Counted from the first letter of the stretch, positions 35,229 through 44,475 are shown. The stretch is DNA of 64,000 nt from Fumia xinanensis (GCF_014384905.1 NZ_JACRSV010000003.1:124001-188000); one strand, 5' to 3'. The notes: generated by a model from the letters alone, not told the origin. Made by a program: numbers and translations.

Positions 35229-36524
35229 ATGTCCTACAAATTTTTATTGGATATTGCGCTGATTTTAATCAGTACCAAAATTTTGGGGCTGATTACCAAG
35301 CGATTTCAGATGCCTCAGGTGGTCGGTGCGCTGATTGCCGGCCTTATTTTAGGCCCTGCCGTTTTGAATGTCTTGCAGGAAACAGATTTTTTGACTCAGC
35401 TTTCCGAATTGGGCGTAATTGTCATCATGTTCACGGCCGGTATGGGAACCGATATCCGGGAGCTTAAAAATTCTGGGAAAGCGGGCTTCTGGGTGGCCCT
35501 CTGCGGTGTTTTGGTACCGCTCATCATGGGTGCAGGATTGGCTTATTTCTTCAATCGAGGTGAATTTGCCCATCCCGGCAATACATTGCTGCAGAATATC
35601 TTTATTGGTGTCATCCTGACGGCGACTTCTGTCAGCATTACAGTAGAAACCCTGAAAGAGATGGGCAAACTGAACACCAAGGTGGGAAATACTATTCTGG
35701 CTGCTGCTTTAATCGACGATGTGCTAGGCTTGGTTGCGCTCACTATTATCACTAGTTTGGCAGGTGCTCAGGTCAGCATTTGGATTGTGCTTGCTAAAAT
35801 TATAGGCTTCTTTGTTTTTGCTATCCTCTTTGGATTGCTGTCCTATAAGTTCCTCACCTGGTACTCCAACAAGGTTAAAAAGGATCTGCATCGCTTTCCC
35901 GTTTTGGCATTTGTCCTTTGCTTGATTATGGCCTTTTGTGCGGAGCATTTCTTTGGGGTCGCCGATATTATCGGTGCCTTCGGAGCCGGCCTTGTAATCG
36001 CCAATACACCGAAAGCGAAGTACATAGAATCGAAATTCAGTTCACTGTCTTATCTACTGCTGACTCCCATTTTTTTCGCGAGTGTAGGCATCAAGGTGGT
36101 TTTACCGAAGATGGACGCACAAATTATCCTCTTCACTATTCTACTCGTAGTGGTTGCGGTGATTTCCAAACTTGTGGGTTGCGGATTGGGTGCTAAAATC
36201 TGCGGTTTTTCCAATTTGAAATGTACTCAAATCGGGGTAGGCATGATCTGCCGCGGCGAGGTAGCGCTGATCGTCGCCAATAAAGGCATCGCCATGGATC
36301 TCATGCCAGAAGCCTTTTTGGGGCCCGTTATCCTGACCGTTGTACTAGTGACCATTTTGACTCCGATTCTCTTGAAACTGGCCTTTAAACCAAGTGCACA
36401 GGAATATACAGAACTGCAGGAAAGTCCTTTGGTCGAAAGTTACGAGGAGGTGGAACAGCTCGATTATATGGAAGAATCGTTGCTGGAGGCCCATCACCAA
36501 TTGAAGGATAAAAACGCCAAGTAA
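35229..36524 (+). CDS. Cation:proton antiporter (CPA2/Kef type)
   Basis: A 431-residue membrane protein with about 12 helices. The opening 'KILGLITKRFQMPQVVGALI' and AGLILGPAVL, then 'AALIDDVLGLVALTIITSL' with the ID-D pair in the ion-binding helix, place it in the CPA2 (Kef/NapA-like) Na+ or K+/H+ antiporters. No TrkA-N or RCK domain is attached; the last ~50 residues are acidic and cytoplasmic. The start follows AGAGGAAGGA. It is a single-gene unit between its own promoter and terminator. Na+ versus K+ cannot be decided. Confidence 0.9.
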   Translation: MSYKFLLDIALILISTKILGLITKRFQMPQVVGALIAGLILGPAVLNVLQETDFLTQLSELGVIVIMFTAGMGTDIRELKNSGKAGFWVALCGVLVPLIMGAGLAYFFNRGEFAHPGNTLLQNIFIGVILTATSVSITVETLKEMGKLNTKVGNTILAAALIDDVLGLVALTIITSLAGAQVSIWIVLAKIIGFFVFAILFGLLSYKFLTWYSNKVKKDLHRFPVLAFVLCLIMAFCAEHFFGVADIIGAFGAGLVIANTPKAKYIESKFSSLSYLLLTPIFFASVGIKVVLPKMDAQIILFTILLVVVAVISKLVGCGLGAKICGFSNLKCTQIGVGMICRGEVALIVANKGIAMDLMPEAFLGPVILTVVLVTILTPILLKLAFKPSAQEYTELQESPLVESYEEVEQLDYMEESLLEAHHQLKDKNAK

Positions 36525-36529
36525 ATAGA

Positions 36530-36563
36530 AGCAGGCAGCTTTTTATGGGCTGCCTGCTTTTTT
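36530..36563 (+). terminator. Intrinsic terminator of the antiporter gene
   Basis: AGCAGGCAGC and GCTGCCTGCT stem followed by TTTTTT. Confidence 0.9.
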
Positions 36564-36643
36564 GCTGGAAGAAAATTCGTACCATTATAATCTCTACATA
36601 AGTTGCATTTTATGGATACTCCAAATTTTCATAGAAAAACACA

Positions 36644-37648
36644 TTATTCTTTTTCCATTTCTTCATGATGTTTACTGTTAGGCCGAAAGAGATGATAGGA
36701 TTCTGTCACAGTGGTGTCGGAAATGAAGTCATATTTGGAATTTCTGTAATAAAATACAATAAATAAAAATCCCAATACATTCACTGCAGTTGTTAGTAAG
36801 CCGCCCTCAATCCCAAATTCTCCGCCATTAAGGAAATTGTTTGAAGGAAAATTCGTAGTAATGATCCCAGGTATATTCAATCCACTTACCGGCATGCCGT
36901 ATACGATTCCCTGAAAGGTATTCCAAGTCAGATGGTATCCAATACACATCCATATATTCCCCGATTTTATGAACATGTAGGAAAATTCAATCCCTATTAA
37001 AATGATATTGAGTACAGAAAGAACCGTGACGCCGGGATTAGACAAGTGAATGAAGCCGAAAACGATAGACGGAACCAGTGCAACAAAGTAGATGTTGCCC
37101 ACTCTCCTTAGCACGGACATCAAAAAGGCGCGGTTCATAATCTCTTCGCCAAATGCAACCAATAACAATGTTAAGAGCCACCAGAAGTGCAACGGGCTAA
37201 ATTCCGGCTTCCAGGACTCAACCGTGGCCTGGCCTGTCAGCACAAGGACAACAAATACTAGTGTACAGCAAATAAAGCCTAGGAGCATCCCTACAACGCC
37301 CTCCCTGTATCCGGATTCTATCGAGGGGAGTCCGACCTCCTTGATACGCCGCTTCATAACAAAGCGCCAGGCAATAAGCGGTACCACAATCATGATGATT
37401 TCCATTAGGATCTGTAAAGCCACCGGTAGCACCGTGTCATTGAGCCAGTCCACCGTGGCGCTATAATATCCAGTGACGGGGTTGATATCTCCGGTTAATA
37501 TCAGTGTGTATCTTAAGACTTCTATAATAAGATACGGAATCAGAGAATTAGCTGCATAGAATACTGTCATTACAGATAGAATAATCCAGCCGGAACGAAC
37601 CTGCCCCTTTTTATTTTTGATTATCGGGCTACTTAATAATTTTTTCAT
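36644..37648 (-). CDS. CPBP family intramembrane metalloprotease (copy 3)
   Basis: A 334-residue polytopic protein with all three motifs: GEEIMNRAFLMSVLRR near 168, FGFIHLSN near 208 and YHLTWN near 250. About eight membrane segments are visible, with a charged tail at both ends. Start follows a weak site. It is monocistronic and not obviously linked to its neighbours. Substrate unknown. Compared with copy 2 it keeps the second-motif histidine, so catalytic competence is likely. Confidence 0.85.
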   Translation of the reverse strand: MKKLLSSPIIKNKKGQVRSGWIILSVMTVFYAANSLIPYLIIEVLRYTLILTGDINPVTGYYSATVDWLNDTVLPVALQILMEIIMIVVPLIAWRFVMKRRIKEVGLPSIESGYREGVVGMLLGFICCTLVFVVLVLTGQATVESWKPEFSPLHFWWLLTLLLVAFGEEIMNRAFLMSVLRRVGNIYFVALVPSIVFGFIHLSNPGVTVLSVLNIILIGIEFSYMFIKSGNIWMCIGYHLTWNTFQGIVYGMPVSGLNIPGIITTNFPSNNFLNGGEFGIEGGLLTTAVNVLGFLFIVFYYRNSKYDFISDTTVTESYHLFRPNSKHHEEMEKE

Positions 37649-37797
37649 TTTTATCCAGCCTTTTTAGTATTTTGGACCCATTTTAGCATATGTACTTTAC
37701 CATTATGATTTTATTGCAGGTTCAACTGGAACATCACAGAAAATCCGACGGACACAATTCCTGACCCGCCAGACAGTAAAAAGACTATCAATAATTG

Positions 37798-37829
37798 AAA
37801 AGCGCCGAGCTTAGTGTCGGCGCTTTTTT
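37798..37829 (-). terminator. Intrinsic terminator of the M23/LysM/G5 gene
   Basis: AGCGCCGA and TCGGCGCT stem with an 8-nt loop, T-rich on both sides; on the minus strand it follows the peptidase stop codon. Confidence 0.85.
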
Positions 37830-39616
37830 TATCCAATATAATTTAAAGGGTTTCTGGTTCCACCGTTAATCTGCACCTCAAAGTGGCAATGATTTCCGGT
37901 AGAATAACCGGTGCTTCCAACTCCTGCAATCTGCTGTCCCTGGGATACATACTGGCCAACCGATACATTTAGGCTGGAGTTGTGGCCATACAAAGTACGG
38001 ACACCGTTTCCATGATCAATAACAACACATTTACCATAGCTGTAATACCAGCCAGACACTACGACCTTACCAGCTGCCGAAGCTCTTACAGGGGTTCCAT
38101 AGCTTGCCGCGATGTCGAGGCCGCGATGGCCGCCACTGCCATAGTAGCAACTGATTCTGCCGCCATTTCCACCCACCGGCCAAATAAAGTTTCCGCTTAC
38201 CTTTCCGCTCCCGGTGGAAGAAGGAACATAAGAAGAACGGCCTACAGTTTGAACCTTAGTGCCTTTTACAATTTTTTCGGTTACCGGTTCTTGGGTGACG
38301 GTAGAAGATAGAATTTCACGGCTTTCTTCAATGTTGTTTACATATTCAACCGAAGCGGTAACTTCCTTGGAGCCTTTTGCTCCCTTCTGGACAGTTTCGG
38401 AATAACCTTTGTTTTTGTTGGCATCCTCGGTTACTTCGGTTTCGTAGGGAATTTCTTCGGTATAAGTGATTTCTTTGGTGACCCGCACCGAAAGAAAGGG
38501 CTCCTGGTTTGCAATAATAGCTTCATCGCCGATCATACACTCTTCTTCAATGGTGGGGTTCATTGCTTTGAAGAGCTCATAAGGAACACCATTTTTATCG
38601 GCAATCAACGTGGGGCTGTCGCCCTTTTGAATGGTATAAGTTCTTTCCGCCTGTACATCAGAAAGAAGGAGATCTTCCATATCTGCATCGGATACGATGC
38701 TATCTGTCAGATAAAGGCCTTCCTTCAATTCGATATTTTTTGTAAACTCGACCTTTTCCTTGGCATTGTCGGAACGATAGCTGTCCAATGTGCTGTCGAG
38801 AATAGAACGAATCAAAGATTGGTCAGTAACGGCGCCATAAAATTCGCCGTCAATATAAAGACCTTGTGCTTCCATAATGTCCTGACTGGACATCTGAATC
38901 AAGTTATCGGTTACTTCCGGTACGTCGGAAACCCTGTCTTTTTCCACCTTGACGACGGTAAAACTGGGATCTAACTCGAAAATCTGATCGTCAGAGGTGC
39001 TAACAATACGATTTTGCAGGTCTTTCCGTGCTTCAGTGTAAATGGCCTCATCCTGCACATAAGCAATGACTTTGCCATCCTGCTCTACAGCCAGGGCATA
39101 GGTCACGTTCATCGAAGAAGCGACGACCTGAACAAGTACGAAAATGCCCACCACTGGGGCCGCGTAATTGATAAATGTCTTAAGGACAGAGGGGTTGTTC
39201 CGAATACCATTTTTTACTGAATGAAAAACGCCGGAAAATCCATTGTTTTGATAACCTTCCAATAAGATTTGCGGAACTCTTTTCAGCTTTGCAAAGGGAG
39301 CGGAAAGTTTTTTGCTCGCTGCAGTCCATTTCTGCTTGGCATGATGCTTAGCGATATGAACCTTTGGTGCTGCCACCTTTTTGACCACATGAGCCTTCTT
39401 TTGGGAAACAGCTTGTACTTTTTCCAAGTCCATCAAAGCAGCTTCACCGGTAAAGGCGCAGAGCTCACCGAGTTTTGTACCTGCTACAATACAAGTAGCT
39501 TTTGTTTTTTCTTTAATATATAAAAACCATTTCTTGGTGTGTTCTTTTGCGGATTTAGATGCGGAAATTAAATTTTCCTTTGCTTTGCTCCAACCATCTT
39601 TCGAGTGGAGAGCCAT
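37829..39616 (-). CDS. LysM-G5-M23 peptidoglycan endopeptidase
   Basis: A 595-residue cell-wall enzyme. A Lys/Ala/His-rich cytoplasmic region (~1-145, with KVHIAKHHAKQKW) precedes a membrane segment (~152-172). A LysM domain (TYTIQKGDSPTLIADKNG), a G5 domain (~400-480) and a C-terminal M23 domain follow. Zinc ligands are HRGLD and HCHFE. M23 enzymes cut cross-linking peptides during wall growth. Start at 39616 follows AAAGGAG; the longer frame to 39832 crosses the promoter. A strong promoter and a WalR-type box precede it, linking it to the WalRK-like system in this window (inference). Confidence 0.92.
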   Translation of the reverse strand: MALHSKDGWSKAKENLISASKSAKEHTKKWFLYIKEKTKATCIVAGTKLGELCAFTGEAALMDLEKVQAVSQKKAHVVKKVAAPKVHIAKHHAKQKWTAASKKLSAPFAKLKRVPQILLEGYQNNGFSGVFHSVKNGIRNNPSVLKTFINYAAPVVGIFVLVQVVASSMNVTYALAVEQDGKVIAYVQDEAIYTEARKDLQNRIVSTSDDQIFELDPSFTVVKVEKDRVSDVPEVTDNLIQMSSQDIMEAQGLYIDGEFYGAVTDQSLIRSILDSTLDSYRSDNAKEKVEFTKNIELKEGLYLTDSIVSDADMEDLLLSDVQAERTYTIQKGDSPTLIADKNGVPYELFKAMNPTIEEECMIGDEAIIANQEPFLSVRVTKEITYTEEIPYETEVTEDANKNKGYSETVQKGAKGSKEVTASVEYVNNIEESREILSSTVTQEPVTEKIVKGTKVQTVGRSSYVPSSTGSGKVSGNFIWPVGGNGGRISCYYGSGGHRGLDIAASYGTPVRASAAGKVVVSGWYYSYGKCVVIDHGNGVRTLYGHNSSLNVSVGQYVSQGQQIAGVGSTGYSTGNHCHFEVQINGGTRNPLNYIG

Positions 39617-39637
39617 TGGAACCATCTCCTTTCTGGT

Positions 39638-39654
39638 ATTACAAAATGGTAACA
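39638..39654 (-). promoter_or_regulatory. Candidate WalR (YycF) box
   Basis: On the minus strand TGTTAC-N5-TGTAAT, an exact match to the published TGTWAH-N5-TGTWAH consensus. It lies just downstream of the predicted transcription start and upstream of the ribosome site. Confidence 0.5.
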
Positions 39655-39671
39655 CCGATAAAACCTTTATT

Positions 39672-39700
39672 ATTATAACAATAGAAGTTAATTTTTGCAA
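39672..39700 (-). promoter_or_regulatory. Sigma-A promoter of the M23/LysM/G5 gene
   Basis: Minus strand TTGCAA, 17 bp, TATAAT. GGTAACA (39648-39654) and TGTTACC (39709-39715 region) form inverted arms on either side. Confidence 0.75.
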
Positions 39701-39840
39701 CCACTTTGTTACCGATTTGGAGGAATAAATGCAAAATTTCAACAGGAGGCACAAAATATGAACAATAATTTGTGCATAATAACCATGGATAATCCGTTGT
39801 AAACGGTTTGAGTTGTAATCAAATTGTAACAATTCGATTC

Positions 39841-40932
39841 CTAATCAGCCAAAAGTTCTGCTAAAATTTTGTTGGATACCAAAAAACCCTCTGGAGTAAA
39901 AGCAAGCCGACCTCCGTTGAGCTGCATGAAACCCGCCTTTTGATATTTCTTGCTACGGATTAAAAGCTGTTCTGCCCATGTATGATCCGGTATAGTTTCG
40001 ACATTTACTCCTTCGCACAGACGAAGCTGCAAAAGGATTTGCTCATCAATGCCGCCCCCATCTCCATCCGGGACAATGGCAAAATCCGGTAAGGTCAGAT
40101 ACTCCTCAATAGAGGCTGAATGATAAAATCGCTTGCCGCCGAAAAATGAATGGGCAGCGGCACCAAACCCAAGGTATTCCTTACACCGCCAGTATTTCAA
40201 GTTATGCTGGCTTTTATACCCAATTTTGGAAAAGTTTGAGATTTCATACTGAAAGTAGCCGCTGTTTTGCAGCATTTCAACGGTTTGCAGGTAGAAATCC
40301 GCAGTGCGGTCCTCGTCGGCACATAGATTCTCCGCATGCTGGCGGTAAAAGGGTGTACCCTCCTCGATTTTAAGCAGATAGCAGGATAGGTGCTCTGGCT
40401 GTAACTCAGTCATAAAATCCAGTGTTGTTTTTAAAGTTTCGGAAGTTTGGTACGGAATTCCCACCATAATGTCAAGGCTTAGGTTGTCAAGCCCAGCCTC
40501 CCGCGCCCAAATAACGGCTTGTTTAATTTGCTCAGTGCTATGCCGCCGGCCCAGCGCCTGCAATTCCTGGTCAACGCCGGACTGGGCACCGAAGGAAATC
40601 CGGTTGATTCCAGCGTTTTGAATTGCTTTTAGATAGCTGAGGGAAACGCTGTCCGGGTTTGCCTCCATAGTAGTTTCGCCCCGGAGGGAAAAAATTTGTC
40701 GACAGGCGTCAACGAGGCGTCCCACCTCCGATTCAGTGAGCAGTGAAGGCGTTCCTCCGCCGAGAAACAGGGTATCGGCTGTAATTCCCTTGTTCTCATA
40801 AGTGTAAATTTCTTCGATGACCCGTTTCACGTAGATTTCCCGCAAATCCTCCCGGGTCAGGGAATAGAAATCACAGTAACCGCACTTGGATCGACAAAAA
40901 GGCACGTGAATATAAATTCCAATGGGCTGCAA
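39841..40932 (-). CDS. hemW: HemW-type radical-SAM haem chaperone
   Basis: A 363-residue radical-SAM protein resembling oxygen-independent coproporphyrinogen oxidase. The cluster motif is HVPFCRSKCGYCDFYS. 'LFLGGGTPSLLTESEVGRLV' and 'NRISFGAQSGVDQELQALGR' are family signatures. Genes next to lepA are usually HemW, which binds haem, rather than HemN. It lies 52 bp behind lepA with a terminator-like hairpin between, then GGGAGGG before the start, so it is probably expressed by partial read-through. Confidence 0.9.
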   Translation of the reverse strand: MQPIGIYIHVPFCRSKCGYCDFYSLTREDLREIYVKRVIEEIYTYENKGITADTLFLGGGTPSLLTESEVGRLVDACRQIFSLRGETTMEANPDSVSLSYLKAIQNAGINRISFGAQSGVDQELQALGRRHSTEQIKQAVIWAREAGLDNLSLDIMVGIPYQTSETLKTTLDFMTELQPEHLSCYLLKIEEGTPFYRQHAENLCADEDRTADFYLQTVEMLQNSGYFQYEISNFSKIGYKSQHNLKYWRCKEYLGFGAAAHSFFGGKRFYHSASIEEYLTLPDFAIVPDGDGGGIDEQILLQLRLCEGVNVETIPDHTWAEQLLIRSKKYQKAGFMQLNGGRLAFTPEGFLVSNKILAELLAD

Positions 40933-40947
40933 AACTTTTCCCTCCCA

Positions 40948-40978
40948 ACAAAAACGGGCAGGAAATTCTCCTGCCCGG
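40948..40978 (-). terminator. Hairpin/terminator between lepA and hemW
   Basis: CGGGCAGG and CCTGCCCG stem followed by TTTTTG on the minus strand, immediately before the hemW ribosome site. It may attenuate hemW. Confidence 0.75.
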
Positions 40979-40983
40979 GGTAA

Positions 40984-42789
40984 TTAATCCAGTTTGAGCA
41001 CTGCCATAAAGGCTTCTTGAGGGACTTCCACGCTGCCCAGCTGGCGCATTCGTTTCTTTCCCTCTTTCTGTTTTTCTAAAAGTTTCTTCTTCCGGGTAAT
41101 GTCACCGCCATAGCATTTGGCCAGCACATCCTTGCGAAGTGCCTTGACCGTCTCTCGGGCGATAATCTTGCCGCCGATTGCCGCCTGAATTGGCACTTCG
41201 AACAGCTGCCGCGGAATGTTTTCCTTGAGGTTTTCGGCAATTTTCCGGCCTCTTGCGTAGGCTTTGTCTTCGTGGACAATAAACGATAGAGCGTCCACAA
41301 TTTCTCCATTGAGCAGAATATCCAGCTTTACAAGCTTTGACGGCTTGTAGCCGATGAGCTCATAATCGAAGGAGGCATATCCTTTGGTCCGGGACTTGAG
41401 AGCGTCAAAAAAATCGTAAACGATTTCATTGAGGGGCAGCTCGTAGTGCATTTCCACACGGGTTTCCTCGATGTAGGTCATGTCTTTGAAAAATCCTCGC
41501 CGCTCTTGGCAGAGTTCCATAATGCTGCCCACATAATCGGTGGGGGTGAGGATATCCGCTTTGACGATAGGCTCTTCCGCCTCTAGAATCAGGGAAGGGT
41601 CAGGATAATTGGTGGGGTTGTCGATGTAGACCACCGAGTTGTCGCTTTTTGTAATGCGATAGATAACCGAAGGCGCGGTGGTGACAAGGTCCAGGTTGAA
41701 TTCCCGCTCCAACCGCTCCTGCATGATTTCCATGTGGAGCAGCCCCAAAAATCCGCAGCGAAAGCCGAAACCCAGCGCGATGGAGGTTTCCGGTTCAAAG
41801 GAAAGGGCAGCGTCGTTGAGCTGCAGCTTTTCCAGCGCGTCGCGGAGGTCGGGGTATTTGGCACCATCAGCAGGATAGATGCCGCAGAAGACCATGGGGT
41901 TCACCTGCCGGTAGCCGGGAAGCGGCTCAGCAGCGGGATTCAGGGCATTAGTGATGGTATCGCCCACACTGGTATCACCCACGCTTTTAATACTGGCGGT
42001 GATATATCCAACATCCCCGGCAGAGAGGCCCTCACACGGGATGAGGTTTTTAGCTCCCATGTGCCCAACTTCCACCACGTCGAACTCCGCGCCGGAGGAC
42101 ATCATCCGGATTCGTGCACCGGGTTCCACAGTTCCTTCCTTGACGCGAATGTATACGATGACACCCTTATAACTGTCGTAATAGGAGTCAAAAATCAAAG
42201 CCTGCAAAGGCGCTTCATCGTCTCCCTGTGGAGCGGGAATATCTGTAACGATGCGTTCCAGCACCTCTTCGATGCCGATGCCTACCTTGGCGGAAATCCT
42301 AGGTGCGTCTAGCGCCGGAATGCCGATCACGTCTTCAACTTCATGGGCAACCCGCTCCGGGTCGGCAGAGGGCAGGTCGATTTTGTTGATGACCGGCACC
42401 ACCTCTAACCCGTGATCCACGGCCAGATAGGTGTTGGCCAAAGTCTGCGCCTCAATACCCTGTGAGGCGTCCACTACTAAAACCGCCCCTTCGCAGGCGG
42501 CGAGGGAACGGGATACCTCGTAGTTGAAGTCTACGTGACCGGGGGTGTCGATGAGATTAAAGGCGTAGACATTTCCGTTGTTCGCAGTATAATTTAAGTT
42601 GACGGCGCGGGCTTTGATGGTAATTCCCCGCTCCCGTTCGATATCCATGTTGTCCAACAGCTGGTCTTCCATCTCCCGGGCGGCGACGGTGCTTGTCCGT
42701 TCGAGAATACGGTCGGCCAGAGTGGATTTTCCGTGGTCAATATGTGCGATGATGCAGAAATTGCGGATATGGTCAGTTTTATTTGACAA
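40984..42789 (-). CDS. lepA: Elongation factor 4
   Basis: A 601-residue translational GTPase that back-translocates or rescues stalled ribosomes. The G domain has AHIDHGKSTLADRIL (G1), the G3 motif DTPGHVDF and NKIDLPSADP (G4). Domains II-IV and the LepA-specific C-terminal domain end at VPQEAFMAVLKLD. Length is standard. The promoter at 42881-42910 overlaps the coaBC terminator. hemW follows. Confidence 0.97.
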   Translation of the reverse strand: MSNKTDHIRNFCIIAHIDHGKSTLADRILERTSTVAAREMEDQLLDNMDIERERGITIKARAVNLNYTANNGNVYAFNLIDTPGHVDFNYEVSRSLAACEGAVLVVDASQGIEAQTLANTYLAVDHGLEVVPVINKIDLPSADPERVAHEVEDVIGIPALDAPRISAKVGIGIEEVLERIVTDIPAPQGDDEAPLQALIFDSYYDSYKGVIVYIRVKEGTVEPGARIRMMSSGAEFDVVEVGHMGAKNLIPCEGLSAGDVGYITASIKSVGDTSVGDTITNALNPAAEPLPGYRQVNPMVFCGIYPADGAKYPDLRDALEKLQLNDAALSFEPETSIALGFGFRCGFLGLLHMEIMQERLEREFNLDLVTTAPSVIYRITKSDNSVVYIDNPTNYPDPSLILEAEEPIVKADILTPTDYVGSIMELCQERRGFFKDMTYIEETRVEMHYELPLNEIVYDFFDALKSRTKGYASFDYELIGYKPSKLVKLDILLNGEIVDALSFIVHEDKAYARGRKIAENLKENIPRQLFEVPIQAAIGGKIIARETVKALRKDVLAKCYGGDITRKKKLLEKQKEGKKRMRQLGSVEVPQEAFMAVLKLD

Positions 42790-42880
42790 ATCGATGCACC
42801 TCGTGTTTCTGATGTTGTTATTAAAAGAAGAAAATTGGAATTTTCCACTGGTCTCATTTTATAATAACATTTCACGCTAT

Positions 42881-42910
42881 AGTATAACATAATCCTTTTA
42901 AAAAAGTAAA
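42881..42910 (-). promoter_or_regulatory. Sigma-A promoter of lepA-hemW
   Basis: Minus strand TTTACT, 18 bp, TATACT with extended TGT. Its -35 lies in the T-run of the coaBC terminator. Confidence 0.65.
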
Positions 42911-42934
42911 GGGAAACTGTATGAACAGTTTCCC
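42898..42934 (-). terminator. Intrinsic terminator of coaBC
   Basis: GGGAAACTGT-TCAT-ACAGTTTCCC followed by a T-rich tract on the minus strand. Confidence 0.85.
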
Positions 42935-42947
42935 TATTCTAGCATTG

Positions 42948-44150
42948 CTATTTTTTCTCCCGGTAAAGGTGCAAAGCAGCATCCAGCACATAGCGGGCGG
43001 CCTCCTCCTTGTCCATCAGCGGCAGCTTAGTCTCCTGTGCTTTGGTGATCAGTGTAAGGACGTTGGTATCGCGTTCAAATCCCGCTCCCGGCACTTTGAC
43101 ATTGTTAGCGGCGATTAAATCGAGGTTTTTCTTTTGAAGCTTTGTCCGCGCATTTTCCAGCATCCGTTCCGTTTCCATTGAAAATCCGCAGAGTATCTGG
43201 CCTTTTTGCCGGTGTTCGCCTAAAAACCTGAGAATGTCGTCGGTGCGTTTTAGTTCAATAGAAAGATCGTTGTCTGATTTCTTAATTTTTTCTTCGCTGA
43301 ATGAAACCGGCGTGTAATCGGCCACAGCAGCCGCTTTTATAATAATATCCTGCTCTCGATAAAATTTTTTTACTTCCTCAAACATCTCTTTTGCTGAGGC
43401 AATGGGGACAAAATTTATGCCAAGGGGCGGTGCCAGATTGGTTTTACCCGAAATCAGAGTGACTTCCGCGCCGCGGAGGGCGGCGGCTTTTGCCACGGCG
43501 TAGCCCATTTTTCCGGAGGAGTGATTGGTGAGGATTCGGACTGGGTCAAGAGCCTCCTGTGTGGCCCCCGCCGTCACCAGTACCTTCAGGCCAGACATAT
43601 CCTTTTCGCAGGCCAATTCTTGCTCCAGGTAGGCGTAAAGTTCCGAAGGTTCCGGCATTTTTCCCGCCCCTGTGTCTCCGCAGGCAAGATAGCCGGCATT
43701 AGGGGTGATGATATGATAGCCGTAGTGACGGAGTTTTTGGATGTTGTCCTGTACAATGGGATTTTCGAACATTCGGGTATTCATGGCGGGCGCAATGTAG
43801 ATTGGACACCTGCAGGCCAACAAAGTTGACGTGATAATGTCATCTGCAATACCGTTTGCGATTTTTCCGATCACATCAGCGGAAGCGGGGGCGATCAGCA
43901 CACAATCGGCTTCTTTGGCCCAGGCGATATGATGGATTTCCGGTGGCTGGGTCCGCTCGAAGGTGTCCAGTAGGCAGTGGTTGCCGGTCAGCGCCTCAAA
44001 GGTGGCAGGCGTGATAAATTCAGCTGCATGCGGTGTCATCATGACGCGGACATTGAGCCCTTGTTTCGCCAGCATGCTGGCCAGATTGGGAATTTTGTAG
44101 GCAGCAATCCCACCGGTAACGCCTAATAGCACATTTTTCTTATAAAACAT
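42948..44150 (-). CDS. coaBC: Bifunctional phosphopantothenoylcysteine decarboxylase / synthetase
   Basis: A 400-residue fusion making 4'-phosphopantetheine for coenzyme A. CoaC (~1-185): 'VLLGVTGGIAAYKIPNLA', catalytic His in HHIAWAKEAD, PAMNTRMFENP. CoaB (~190-400): NHSSGKMGYAVAKAA and 'IIKAAAVADYTPVSF'. The frame is open to 44276, but GGGAG precedes the ATG at 44150. Its leader begins at repeat cassette D. Divergent from a pantothenate ECF gene and coaX, so three CoA-pathway genes cluster here. Confidence 0.95.
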   Translation of the reverse strand: MFYKKNVLLGVTGGIAAYKIPNLASMLAKQGLNVRVMMTPHAAEFITPATFEALTGNHCLLDTFERTQPPEIHHIAWAKEADCVLIAPASADVIGKIANGIADDIITSTLLACRCPIYIAPAMNTRMFENPIVQDNIQKLRHYGYHIITPNAGYLACGDTGAGKMPEPSELYAYLEQELACEKDMSGLKVLVTAGATQEALDPVRILTNHSSGKMGYAVAKAAALRGAEVTLISGKTNLAPPLGINFVPIASAKEMFEEVKKFYREQDIIIKAAAVADYTPVSFSEEKIKKSDNDLSIELKRTDDILRFLGEHRQKGQILCGFSMETERMLENARTKLQKKNLDLIAANNVKVPGAGFERDTNVLTLITKAQETKLPLMDKEEAARYVLDAALHLYREKK

Positions 44151-44280
44151 TTCTCCACTCTCCCTTGCCGGATGGCCATATAGTGCATTTATGATAAGAT
44201 TTTCCATCAAACCTTTGGGGATTGGGATTATTACGCCATATTCCCAAGCTCCTAGGGGCCTGTATGCCGTTTTCAACGGT

Positions 44281-44344
44281 AAAAAAGCACCTTTCAGGTG
44301 TTTTGCAAACCACTTTGCCGTTTGCTTGTGAGGTTATTATACCA
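44281..44344 (-). repeat. Promoter-hairpin repeat cassette, copy D
   Basis: On the minus strand: TGGTATAATAACCTCA (44344-44329), then GCAAAC-GGCAAAGTG-GTTTGC, then AAAACACCT-GAA-AGGTGCTTTTTT. This is the shortest and cleanest copy: promoter, one hairpin and an intrinsic-terminator-like hairpin within ~64 bp. The coaBC coding region begins ~130 nt further on in the same direction. Confidence 0.75.
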
Positions 44345-44364
44345 GATTCAAAAATCTTGTACAA
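44336..44364 (-). promoter_or_regulatory. Extended -10 promoter of coaBC within cassette D
   Basis: Minus strand TTGTAC, 17 bp, TATAAT with TGG just upstream. Confidence 0.7.
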
Positions 44365-44370
44365 CATTTT

Positions 44371-44384
44371 TATGGATTTCCATA
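44371..44384. promoter_or_regulatory. Palindromic operator candidate between divergent CoA-pathway promoters
   Basis: TATGGATTTCCATA is a perfect 6-bp inverted repeat with a 2-bp centre. It lies between the -35 of coaBC (44359-44364) and the -35 of the ECF gene (44391-44396), where one repressor could control both. Confidence 0.45.
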
Positions 44385-44390
44385 AAATCC

Positions 44391-44419
44391 TTGCATTCGC
44401 GCCTAGGGGCAGGTATAAT
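44391..44419 (+). promoter_or_regulatory. Sigma-A promoter of the pantothenate ECF gene and coaX
   Basis: TTGCAT, 17 bp, TATAAT, about 55 nt before the start codon. Confidence 0.8.
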
Positions 44420-44475
44420 AAAACTGCTAAAATTGCATTGTATCCAGATTGGAACAATAGCAGGAGGAATTTTAT

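Noticed and set aside
41734..42312. 192-codon plus-strand ORF inside lepA
   Set aside because: Antisense shadow of a highly conserved GTPase gene; no start site signals.
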